DNA of 64,000 bases from Plutella xylostella (Eukaryota; Arthropoda; Insecta; Lepidoptera; Plutellidae), in NCBI RefSeq assembly GCF_932276165.1, contig NC_063982.1, forward strand, positions 1,505,501 through 1,569,500. The letters run 5' to 3'. Under the pieces are notes generated by a model. The model made no database searches and was not told the origin of the DNA. It worked only from the letters and a program-made list of their open reading frames with translations. Positions 1 to 11,400 of this stretch are shown here, one piece after another. A program made the position numbers and the translations under genes. How positions within the stretch are numbered: the first letter of the stretch is position 1; each line of letters begins with the position of its first letter.

Positions 1-500
1 TGATGAGTAGCAGCGTCTCCACCAATCAGACAGCTACGAGGACAGCTCGTAGGACGCAGATTGAAACGATTGTCAAGGTAATGTAAGTAGGTATGATTAA
101 TTAATAAAGTAAGTGTTGTATTCTTTCTAGTAATTCGGTATTTATTAACCTTTCCGTAAGTAGGTAAGTACGTAGGTAACTAGGTGGGAACATACTTAGG
201 TACATCTAATTAACTAAGTAGGTACCTAGTTGGTCTACATTTTACATTGCATAACAAAGGTGGAAGTTTTTTTGGTTAGTACTAAGTAGGTATAAGGGAC
301 GCGTCAACACAATATATATTCACCTCGGCCATACCTCAAAGTCTAGTGACAAACGTCTTCAATCAGTGCGTCCTACTGGTGATAGTGGTGATGGACGTAT
401 GGTTCTTCAAATATGCGATGCTGACACTGTTGGACTGGTCCACCGATTTTAGAGTCTACCTTGGCAATGCCAATGAAGTGGGCGCACTTGTGTGAATACC
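1..500. other. Intergenic, no gene recognised
   Basis: I see no coding region. From about 60 to 300 the sequence is dominated by degenerate words built from GTAGGTA/AAGTA, a low-complexity pattern frequent in lepidopteran intergenic DNA. Confidence 0.5.
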
Positions 501-539
501 TACGATGTGTCCGTTACGTACGATGCCGGAGGAAAGAGC

Positions 540-745
540 TATCCTCGAGGTTTCTCTGCAGGACCACATAAAAATAAGGAATTTCGCCAGAGATCTCACC
601 TAATCGACGTAGCAGCTGAAGTAGCAGTGGGCCGGCCATATAGTTAAAGTGAAGAAGAACTGAGGTGGTTCTGAGTATCGTGACCCTCCCTAACTATACC
701 TATGTCCAACAGTGGACGATTACGAGCTGATGATGATGAAGTAGG
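540..745 (+). mobile_element. RTE-type LINE 3' fragment
   Basis: The segment ends with the 'gtccaacagtggacgatta' block and a GATGATGATGA run. This matches the 3' end seen in opposite orientation near 4310-4400 and 29000-29200, where it follows RTE-like reverse transcriptase C-terminal coding sequence. Only the degraded last part of the ORF and the tail remain. Confidence 0.55.
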
Positions 746-2110
746 TAAGTATATTTATCTATATTGGTCTGGCGATATTTTTACCATTAACGAAAGAAAA
801 AAATATAGACATCTCATTTAAAAAAACATAACTAGATGGCGCTAGTAATACCTTAATACGAATACGACAATAAAATAAAATGCTGTGGTCATTGTACATA
901 AATTCATACTTGCGCCATATATGATTTACCTGGATTTACCTACCTTTCGTCATTGACCTAATCTTTTTATGAACTGTCGAGTGAATGTGGCTCCCAGCCC
1001 TTCAGAATAATAATAGCCTTGCCAACCATCCACAACATTGTTGTCTATGATTCTAGTCTATGTTTTGTTTGTCTTTGGTATGACAACTGTCATTTTAATG
1101 ACAGATTTTTTGTGTGTTTATTGCTTCTGTCATGTCAAAGTGATCGTAAATCGAAATCTAACCAAAATTCTCATTTGAATTTTATTTTAAACAGCAATAG
1201 ATTACATTAATTAAATAATCTTTAAAATCGTAAGAACTTATGTAAGTAAATCAGTGATATGTTACCATTTTCTGTGCTCTTATCGTCTTAGCACAGACGA
1301 GAGATTCATGTAAAACTACTGTCGAATAATCAAAACAAATACTAAGGTATGTACAATTCTTTGTTTAATTGCCGTTTTATTCGTATAGATAAAGATAGCT
1401 TTGTTGTTTAAAGTGTAAAGAACGTTTCTAATGACCATTTCACGTGTTTAGAGTTTACCTCGACCTCACAACGTTGTCCAGAAGGTCAGTGTTATTCTTA
1501 CCATTTTAGATTTGCCTAATGAGGTGATTGGTTAACACAGTTAACAGTTTTACTGAATAATAATAACACCGAACATATTATCTTAATATGTTAGTTTTAG
1601 GTCAGTTAACACTCCTGTCTGTTTAATTTTACAACCTATTGTATTGTCAATACACTATGTTATTTTGTATTGTTGACTTAATTGGACATAGTGGGGGATT
1701 CTATTACATCTCTACTCATGAAGGAGACATAGAATTTGGTTTCTTGTGTTATCTTTCTTAATAAGACAAAATACACATAGATTTTTTATAGTTATTTATT
1801 CACTTCCATAAGAAACAATTACATACAATGATTACATTCAGGAGATACACCTCAAAAACTGTGAGATAAATATGTGTGGGGGTAGCAGAATTGCCATACA
1901 CTGAAGGACTGAAGGGTTATTGGTTTAATCTACACTCTTGATAGGCAACTTGGAGATATCATGCTACATGTTTAAGACTCATTAACAAATATTTTTTAAT
2001 AAATTAATTTATCTATATACCTATTATCATACTTCCTTAACCAAGTATACTTCAGCCAAGAGCTAGAGTGAGTTGTAGAGCCTATCTGTTGCAAAGTTAG
2101 TGTTGTTGGA
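746..2110. other. Intergenic, no gene recognised
   Basis: AT-rich sequence without a convincing exon. A 63-codon open frame at 1019-1210 has no recognisable similarity and no splice context. A 5' untranslated exon of the downstream START gene could lie here but cannot be identified from sequence alone. Confidence 0.4.
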
Positions 2111-2188
2111 CCCCCTTATTCATAGAGAAGTTACGAAAGAAAAAGAACAATTTGTTCTTTGACAGAGAGGGACAAAACATTTTATTAG

Positions 2189-4236
2189 ATAGATAGATAG
2201 ATAGAGTACTCTTTATTTGTACACCAAGAAATGATTAACAAATTTTACATAGACACTTAACTAGGGTACAAAAGGCGGTCTTATCGCTTATAGCGATCTC
2301 TTCCAGACAACCTTTGGATGGATGGACTAGAGATATAAAAGGGGTACAGTGTACTTACTCAAGGAATATAGTATAAGTTAAGTTATTATTATCTACTACA
2401 CACTAAATATAAGCAAAAAATAAATAAAAAATACACACAAGTACATACGCCTACTACATGTATTACAATACACAATTATATACAATATAATACATATATA
2501 TATATATATACAAACACATATATACATATACATACATACATCATATACATACACATACATATCATACATATTATACCTACATACATGATTTTTAATACAT
2601 ATTTAATGATCTGATAACAGCTAAACAGTTGATTTAAGGTAGTGTTCCTTCACCATTCTCTTAAAGGTTTCCAGAGTTGGTGCTTGTCGGATTTTTGAAG
2701 GAAGATCATTCCACAAAGTGATAGCTCGTACTGTGTAAGAAGCACTGAAGAATTTAGTGGTATTAGGAGGGATATTAAGGCGGAGATTGTGGGTAGAGCG
2801 CAGTGTCAGGTTGTGAGATTCACAACGAAGCTGAAAGCGTTCTTTTAAGTAAGCGGGGTATGTTGGGTTAAAGAGTATGGAATATAAAAGTGAAAGAATG
2901 TGGGCATTGCGACGAAGACGAATAGGGAGCCACTTGAGTTTCGCGCGAAAGTCGGAAACATGGTCATATTTGCGTAAGCCAAATATAAACCGTATAGAAA
3001 AATTTTGGAGTCGCTCAAGCTTATTTAACTGCTCCTCAGTTAAATCTGGATAGCAAGAATCGGCATAATCTAAAATAGGTAGAAGTAAAGACTGAGAAAG
3101 CTCAATTTTGGTGGAAGTGGGCAAGAAATTCCGCAATCTGCGAAGTGAACCTGCTGAAGCAAACATCTTTCTACTAACTACTTCCAGCTGCTTTTTCCAT
3201 GTCATGGATCTGTCCAGATACACCCCCAAGTTTTTAACTTCTTTACTCCACTCTATATGTACACCATCAAAAATAACTGGTGGAAGGGAATCGAAGTCAA
3301 TCATGGAAATAAATCTAGGGCTGCCAAGAATGATCACCTGGGTTTTAGTCGGATTGACTCTTAGGCCGAAGTCACTGCTCCACGTCAAAATATGTTCTAG
3401 GTCAGTATTTGTTCTGTTGATTGCAACGGAGAGATCTGATAAAGGCGCATGGCTGTATATTTGTATCATCTGCATAAAGGTGGTAGGAAGAAGATAAGTG
3501 ATTAGAAATACTGTTAATAAATATGGCAAAGAGAAGAGGGGACAACACGCCACCTTGCGGGACTCCGGCCGTTGTGCTGCACCATAGAGAGAATGACTCC
3601 TCAATACGGATTCGCTGCCGGCGCCCGTGCAAGTAACTATGAAACCAGTCAATTACCGTTGGAGATACATTAAGAGAGCGCAATATCCCCAATAGTATGT
3701 CATAATCGACTGTATTGAAGGCATTGCTAAAATCGAGTAGTGACAGCACCGTCAGCTCACCATTCTCCATACCCTGACGAACGTCGTCAGTGATTTTCAC
3801 TAAGGCCGTTACAGTGCTATGTCCCGGGCGGAACCCAGATTGGTACGGATTCATTAAGTTGTTTCGCACTAGGAATGCATTCAGCTGGTAATGGACCAGA
3901 CGTTCGAGTACCTTGGAAAGGAAGGGAAGGATGGAAATAGGACGGAAGTCAGCAAGAGATGGATTGGATTTCTTGGGCAAGGGAGTGACTTGAGCATCTT
4001 TCCAAGCGGATGGGAATGTTTTAGAGGAAATGGAATAGTTAAGGATGTGTGTGATTACTGGGAGGATTATGTCAAGAATAGGAAGAACCATGTTCCGACT
4101 GATACTGTCAGTACCGATCGCATTCGATGTGATATGTAGTATGCTCTTCTTAACGTCACAATCGGTAAAGTCACTGAAGTTAAATAAGGAAATGTCAGGA
4201 GTTGGTTGAGATGAAAGAAAATTCAGTGTGTTGAAA
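2189..4236 (-). mobile_element. 5'-truncated CR1/jockey-type LINE
   Basis: The element runs on the minus strand. Its 3' end at 2189 carries a (TATC)n tail after an AATAAA signal, and its 5' end is truncated at about 4236. It is flanked by ATTAG at 2184-2188 and 4237-4241, consistent with a target-site duplication. A (TA)n/(CATA)n microsatellite lies inside the 3' untranslated part (about 2460-2590). A 3'-terminal fragment of the same family lies on the plus strand at 45720-45826. Confidence 0.8.
2621..4091 (-). pseudogene. LINE reverse transcriptase, frameshifted
   Basis: Two overlapping minus-strand frames carry consecutive parts of one reverse transcriptase. The upstream frame (4091 to about 3450) has the fingers and palm with the motifs 'LDFSNAFNTVDYD', 'GVPQGGVLSPLLF' and the catalytic 'YADDT'. 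The downstream frame (about 3450 to 2621) has the thumb and C-terminal part, including 'LGVYLDRSMTW', 'LPSKIRQ' and the stop. The switch of frame just after YADD (around 3450) is a single indel, so this copy cannot make an intact enzyme. The protein is of the CR1/L2/jockey group; the exact clade is not assigned. The N-terminal endonuclease is missing because of 5' truncation. Confidence 0.85.
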
Positions 4237-4308
4237 ATTAGTTAAAACGTATTGTAACTTTTCTATGAATAAGGGGGTAAGTTTTAGATAGTTCTGTAGC
4301 TGTACATC

Positions 4309-4690
4309 ATCAGCCAATAATCATCCACTGCTGGACATAGGCCTCTCCCAAGGAACGCCATAACACTCGGTCCTCGGCCTTCCTCATCCAACCACTACCC
4401 GCCACCCGCCTAAGGTCGTCAGTCCAGCGGGCAGGAGCGCTGCCGCTGTCCCACGCTGCGTTTGCCTGTTCGTGGTCTCCACTCGAGAACTCGTCTACCC
4501 CAACGGTTATCGGTTCTTCGGCAGATATGACCAGCCCACTGCCACTTCAGCTTGCATATTTTGACAGCTATGTCGGTAACCTTAGTCCTCTGACGGATAA
4601 CCTCATTTCTGATACGATCCATCAGTCTCATGTCTGTAGCTGTACAGTTATTATAATTGATAAAGTTTATGCAGAAATTGTGAAACAAGC
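4309..4690 (-). mobile_element. RTE-type LINE 3' end
   Basis: On the minus strand, 4688-4419 encodes the typical RTE reverse-transcriptase C-terminus: a block around 'LMDRIRNEVIRQRT' followed by 'KWQWAGHICRRTDNRW' and 'RVLEWRPRTGKR'. The 3' untranslated part with 'gcctatgtccagcagtgga' follows and ends in the CATCATCAGC region near 4309. The copy is a short 5'-truncated remnant. Confidence 0.8.
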
Positions 4691-4888
4691 ATTAAATATT
4701 GAAAAGCTTACTTTGGGAGTCGATAATAAGTAATTACTTAATTATTTTATATGTAAACAAGGGATACAGTAAAAACAATGATTATGATAAGTGTGTTGAC
4801 ACATGAATTCTTGTATTATTAGCATTGTATTTTAGATAAAATCAGGCATGGGCAAGGGAATAGCAATGATAGTCTTTCATACATTACT

Positions 4889-5106
4889 AGCTATTCCCGC
4901 GAGCTACGCTTCACCTTAATAAGTTTTCCCGTGGGAATTCTGGAATAAAAAGTAGCCTATTTTCTTTCTCAGGGTCTAGACCGTGTGTATATCAAATTTC
5001 ATTCAAAGCCGTCCAGTAGTTTTGGTGTGAAAGAGTAACAGACAGACAGACACAGTTACTTTCGCATTTATAATATTAGTTAGGATTAGGATTAGTTAGG
5101 ATAACA
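4889..5106 (-). mobile_element. Lep1-like (GTCT)n element, copy 1
   Basis: Reading the minus strand, it starts with 'tcctaactaatattataaat', a (GTCT)n tract and 'gttactctttcac', and ends with a 'gtgaagcg..cgcggga' segment. The same roughly 210-bp unit occurs at 15404, 21272 (minus) and 28081. This matches the widespread lepidopteran Helitron-like Lep1 type as I recall it; no terminal inverted repeats are evident. Confidence 0.65.
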
Positions 5107-5375
5107 AAATTACCAGTCAAAAAAGAACAGTATATGCCTGTTTCTGTATGCCTTTATAATACTAATTTACTACTGGACCTACTTATATATTTTTCTTTGG
5201 AAGAAGTGACTCAAAAGCTGAATTTGATACTTTGTAATTGGACTCTGTACCAACTTTAGTCCTTGACCTAACATACTCATGTTTGTAATACATAATACGA
5301 AAAGTATAATAAATAGATCTTTACGGGTATAATGATTAAATGGTTTTGATGATTTTATGTTTATTTTCAGGTATA

Positions 5376-5463
5376 ATGACTGACTATCACATAAGGGAAG
5401 CGGCGGAGTCCCTGCTGGGCAGTGTGACGTCACCGCAGTATCCTTACAGAAATTATACTAATT
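5376..5463 (+). CDS. Start1: Start1 coding exon 1
   Basis: Follows the acceptor 'ttattttcag' at 5370. ATG at 5376, five bases into the exon, starts 29 codons (MTDYHIREAAESLLGS...) and one further base before gtaagt (phase 1). It encodes the cytosolic N-terminus. Confidence 0.8.
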
Positions 5464-8400
5464 GTAAGTACCTAGCTATCTACATACAGGGTGTCCTGTT
5501 GGTCAGAACAAAAGTTATTTGGAATGACTATGTCATTTTTACCAGCATAATGGCACAGATGGGACATGTTTTATATACAGAGAAAATATTGCATTGCATC
5601 TACCTTAGGTATTTTAAACTTATTTTAAAGTGTCAAAAGCTATTAATTTAGGGTTCCATGGTCCAATTTTACCATTCGATCTTTCCACTAACACCCACAC
5701 TACCTCTATTCCAGCCCACTCGGTGAACATAGTGACAGAAGACCTAGTGGCAGGACATAGACCTCAAGGGCGTATGTCCACGGTGCGCCGGTTCTTCTGT
5801 CTGTTCGTCACGTTCGACCTGCTGTTCACCAGCCTCATGTGGCTCATCTGTGTCATGGTGAGACGACATTTTGATATTTTTTATATAAGTATACTTTAAG
5901 AGTGTGTTTCACTATGTGTGGATAATGGCTATCTGTGGGATAAAAGACAGTTTTTATTCAGACATTCTGAAATAGGTTCTTACTCTTCTTCAACTGGTAG
6001 AAAAGTGTAAGTAGGTTAATTGTTTTGTTGGCCTCGAGTTAATAGGATAAAGCTCGAAATATGAGACCCACATTTTATCTGCTGACTAAGCCGATTTTGA
6101 TAAAATAAGGCTAAGAACACTTGGGGTAACATTACCTACGACCGTAAAAAAAACAATTCGAAAATCGGTTCAGCCGTTGAAGTGCTACGCTACCGCAGAC
6201 AGATACACAGACGTACACAGATGTTGTTTGTCACGGTAACAAAGGAAACCAAGCTGTACCTTTTATAGATAGTGTTTGTCGCGGTGGTAGCTCAGTCGGG
6301 TAAGCGCCCGCTTCTCACGCCAGAGATGCGGGTTCGATCCCGGCGCTGACATGTACCAATGAGTTCTTTTAACTTAAGTACAATGTATACCATCGCTCTT
6401 ACGGTGAAGGAAAACATCGTGAGGAAACCTGCATATCTAGATCTAGCAAATCTAGATATGTGAACCCACCAACCCGCAGTGGACCAGCGTGGTGGGGAAA
6501 TGGTCCAAGCTTAGGAAGGCAGTTTAGACCTTGGGGATATGCACAAAGGTTCCATTCGAGAGAGCCAGGTGCAGGTACTTACACCCCCACAGAGAATAGA
6601 ATAGAATAGAATAGATAGTGTTTGTCACCGACTCACTAAAACCTATTCTGGACACCCTGTATTTATGTACCTATATTTCCTATCGTTTCAGTTACGCGGA
6701 GAGACGCTAGAACAGATATTCAACAGAGAGATCCTGCACTACGACATAAAGATATCTCTGTTCGACATCGTGCTACTAGCTGTTATACGTTTCTCAGTGC
6801 TACTGTTGTTCTACGCACTGCTGTATATAAATAATTGGAGCGTTATAGCTGTGAGTATACATTTATTATTTAAACATGATTAAAAAAATAAATTGAATAA
6901 AATGTTTGGGTTTAAAAATTGCTTCTTTTTTTTTCTGGAAAAAAAAATAATATTCTATTATAATAATTAGTAGGAGCGGTGGTAGCTCAGTCGGGTAAGC
7001 GCCCGCTTCTCAAGCAAGAGATGCGGGTTCGAATCCCGGCGCTGACATGTACCAATGAGTTCTTTTAACTTAAGTACAATGTATACCATCGCTCTTACGG
7101 TGAAGGAAAACATCGTGAGGAAACCTGCATATCTAGATTTAGCACATCTAGATATGTGGACCCACCAACCCGCAGTGGACCAGCGTGGTGGGAAAATGGT
7201 CCAAGCTTAGGAAGGCAGTTTAGACCTTGGGGATATGCACAAAGGTTCCACTCGAGAGAGCCAGGTGCAGGTACTTACACCCCCACAGAGAATAGAATAG
7301 AATAGAATAATAATTAGTATCGGAGTCCTACCTGAACTTTGTTTAATATACTTACTTGTTTACATACCTACTCATATTTTTTATAAGCTCTCATTGTATA
7401 TATGTATAAGTTTTTTTGTACAAATATAAAGTAAAACTGAATTTTATTTGTTTCAGCTATCTACAGGGGGAACATGTGCCTTTTTAATAGCAAAAGTGTT
7501 TTTTTTCGACGTGAGTATATTTTTCTCTTTACATAATAATAGCTAATCACAATAACCTAGAACGAAACTTTAGTCTTACGGTCTTATTCATAAAAAAACC
7601 TTAAAGTAGGTTTACTGAGCTCAATAGTTACGGAACACATTAAGCCTATTTGAGGTTTCGTAAAAATCTCTATTCATAATAGTTCCGTAGACCTTCAATA
7701 ACTATAGTGATGCTAATAGATTTCACAGACCAAACATTTTGACATTTACCCTATTAAGTTGCCGGTCCGACGAAACCATAAACAAAAATAGCGAAAACTT
7801 TCATTCATTTATCAATCTCTATTATCTATGTTAGCCACGGCGCGGCACTTAAAAAAGTTTACGTTGGCTTAAAGGCGCAGTTGGCCAAGCCAAAACTTAC
7901 AAAAAAAATAATTAAATTTTTACGTTACCATGGCAACTTATTTTCAGCAAATATTAACTCACAACAAATGTCAAATCGTCAATAAAGCAGAACAGCTGTT
8001 GACCGGCCGCCATGTTTTTGTACAAGAGGAGGTTTACGGAAGGTGTATAGTAGGGTCCAGCCAACTTTAGCATATCAAGGTTTTACGAATCAGTTGGAGA
8101 GTTCTTTAGCGCTATTGATCGTTTATGAATAAAGTTTTTTTGACATTTGCTTATAGCAGGCCTATAGGTCTCCCGTAACTTTTTATGAATAAGACCGATA
8201 CTCTATATACAATGCAGCATCTCACAAAACTCATCCATTCTTCATCATTCATTTCTCCACTGAGAAACTCTTTCGTTCATTTATTCACTCCTTAAAATCG
8301 ACATGCTAACCGTAGGTACTAAACAAGATAGCTTTTGTACTGCCCATATAATTTATTTTATTTTAAGTTAGATTTTGGAAACTTAGGTAAGAGTTATAGT

Positions 8401-11400
8401 GTATGTATCTATAAATGTATTTGTGAAGATATATCAGCTGTCCGACACCCATATCACAGGCTCTGCCTAGCTGGTGATCGCATGGCCGTATGTGAGATGT
8501 CTCCACATATTTACTTATTTATTTCATTCATTCAGTGGCCAGACGCAGCGCAGCCGGTCTACCAAGTGTTCCTGATCCTGGCCTCGTTCACTCTGTCGTG
8601 GGGCGAGGCGTGGTTCCTCGACTTCAGGGTGCTGCCTCAGGAGTGTCGCGCGCAGGACATCATCGACTCTATCAGTAAGTTTAAAGCTTAATTTGTGCCA
8701 CTAATTTTGTGCCGCCATTTTGCCAAAATGGCCGTTGCGGCTATAACAAAATGGCGCCGGTTTTATTCAAAATGGTGGATGCTATAATAACGTGAGTGTA
8801 GCCTATTTAAGTGTCTAGCCCCGCAGGGCTATGAAATGCCATCTAGTATATTAAGAGCGCTGACTAGTGTTTAAAATAGTGGTGACAACTATAATTACAG
8901 TATTGTAGCCTTAGTTAGTGTCTTGCCCCGCAGGGCTATGATAAATCTACTCTGAATGAAGAACCGCATAGGTTAAATTGCCGGTATAATGGCGTCAATA
9001 AACAGCTGCATGAGTTCGCTCGCTGAGTGTAGACAGTCTCCCAGGTGTTCCTGATCCTGGCCTCGTTCACTCTGTAGTGGGGCGAGGCGTGGTTCCTCGA
9101 CTTCAGGGTGCTGCCTCAGGAGTGTCGGGCTCAGGACATCATCGACTCTATCAGTAAGTTTAAAGCTTATTTTGTGCCGCCATTTTGCCAAAATGGCCGC
9201 TGCGGCTATAACAAAATGGCGCCGGTTTTATTCAAAAGGGTGGATGCTATAATAACGTGAGTGTAGCCTAATTAAGTATCTTGCCCCGCAGGGCTATGAA
9301 ATGCCATCTAGTATAGTGAAAGCGCTGACTAGTATTTAAAATAGCGGTGACAACTATAATAACAGTAATGTAGCTTTAGTTAGTGTCTTGCCCCGCAGGG
9401 ATATGATAAATCTACTCTGGATGAATAACCGCATAGGTTAAATTGCCGGTATAATGGGGTCAATAAACAGTCACCTCAGGAACACCTGGGAGACTGTCTA
9501 CACTCAGCGAGCGAACTCATGTAGGTTCCCTCGCTGAGTGCAGACAGTCTCCCAGGTGTTGCTGATCCTGGCCTCGTTCACTCTGTCGTGGGGCGAGGCG
9601 TGGTTCCTCGACTTCAGGGTGCTGCCTCAGGAGTTTCGCGCGCAGGACATCATCGACTCTATCAGTAAGTTAAAAGCTTACTTTGTGCCACTCATTTTGT
9701 GCCGCCATTTTGCCAAAATGGCCGTTGCGGCTATAACAAAATGGCGCCGGTTTTATTCAAAATGGTGGATGCTATGATAACGTAAGTGTGGCCTAATTAA
9801 GTGTATAGCCCCGCAGGGCTGTGAAATGCCATTTAGTATATTAAAAGCGCTGACTAGTGTTTAAAGTGACTTAGCGGTGACAACATTTTTGTAATTTTAC
9901 ACCTTACTTCTGACCTGTGAATCACAAATAAATGACTTTGAACTTTGAACTTTGAACTTTGAACAACTATAATAACAGCAATGTAGCCTTAGTAAGTGTC
10001 TTGCCCCGCAGGGCTATGATAAATCTACTCTGAATGAATAACCGCATAGGTTAAATTGCCGGTATAATGGGGTCAATAAACAGCTGTGTTAGTTCGCTCG
10101 CTGTGTGCAGACAGTCTCCCAGGTGTTGCTGATCCTCGCCTCGTTCACTCTGTCGTGGGTGCTGCGCAGGAGTGTCGGGCGCAGGACATCATCGACTCTA
10201 TCAGTAAGATAGTTATTTTAGCTTGGCAAATTGTGAAGGTGTCAAATATAAAGACACCATTTTGCTATTTTAGTTAAGATGGCCGCGGTTATAACAAAAT
10301 GGCGCCGGTTTTATGTCAAATGGGGTGATTTGACGCAAAAAATACCAATTTCTAATCAAAATGGCGGTTGCTATAACAACGTGAGTGTAGCTTAGTTAAG
10401 TGTCTTGCCCCGCAGGGCTAAAAAAGGCGATCTGATAGATTAAAAGCGCTATAATAAGTAGGTATTACGAAGCCTAAATAAGTGTCTTGCCCCGCAGGGC
10501 TACAAAGTTAAAAACGCTTTATAGTATCAAAAATGGTGATAGCATCAACATCATACAGCTTAATTAGCCGTTAAAATGGCGTCAATAAACAGCTCCATGA
10601 TTTCTCTCGCTGAGTGCAGACAGTCTACCAAGTGTTCCTGATCCTCGCGTCGTTCACTCTGTCGTGGGGCGAGGCGTGGTTCCTCGACTTCAGGGTGCTG
10701 CCTTAGGAGTGTCGGGCGCAGGACATTATCGACTCTATCAGTAAGATATAAGGCTTCATTCAAGAAGGCATATTCTGAAGGTGTCAAATTTATAGACGCC
10801 ATTTTGAAATGTTACCTAAGATGGCCGCTGCGGCTGTCACAAAATGGCGCCGTTTTATATCAAAAGTAGTGAATGGACGTGGCTATATTAACGTGAAGGT
10901 AGACTAATTAAGTGTCTAGCCCCGCAGGGCTATGAAATGCGATCTAATAGATAAAAAGCGCTGCTATGAGTTTTAAGTAGGTATCTATACGTTGCTTAAA
11001 TAAGTGTCTTGCCCCGCAGGGCTACCAACTTCCTTGTAAAAGATTGAAAACGCCCTTTAGTATCTTTCACCGTCATAACTAAGATCTATGTACCGAGGGT
11101 TAAGTCCTATTCAAAATGGTGGTTGCTGTAATAAGAGGAAGGCTAGCTATGCTAGTTTAAGTAAGTGTCTTGCCCCACAGGGCTACGACGTTCCATGTCA
11201 AAAAAAGCCAATAGCCTAACGTTTAATTCGATGTTAAAACGGCGTCAAAAATCAATAAGCCGCTCCATGAGTTCGCTCGCTGAGTGCAGACAGTCTCCCA
11301 GGTGTTCCTGATCCTGGCGTCGTTCACTCTGTCGTGGGGCGAGGCGTGGTTCCTCGACTTCAGGGTGCTGCCTCAGGAGTGCCGCGCGCAGGACATCATC

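Larger units (their letters stand above)
2111..4277. mobile_element. MITE split by a LINE insertion
   Basis: The outer ends 'cccccttattcata' (2111) and 'tatgaataaggggg' (to 4277) are inverted repeats. Joining 2111-2188 to 4242-4277 gives a sequence that matches, in reverse complement, the uninterrupted 119-bp copy at 61614-61732, including the internal 'gagagggacaaaac' block. The two halves are separated by a 5'-truncated LINE (2189-4236). Confidence 0.8.

Noticed and set aside
2085..2600. CRISPR-like or regulatory repeat from GATA/TATA runs
   Set aside because: Simple microsatellite belonging to the 3' end of the LINE at 2189.
6281..6352. Apparent tRNA gene (A and B boxes) at 6281, 6973 and 59602
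   Set aside because: The same 330-bp sequence occurs three times with an (AATAG)n tail, and the first two copies have target duplications, so these are SINE heads, not tRNA genes.
9538..9777. Independent small gene from the 79-codon ORF
   Set aside because: It is array copy 3 of the MENTAL exon read through its donor into the intron.
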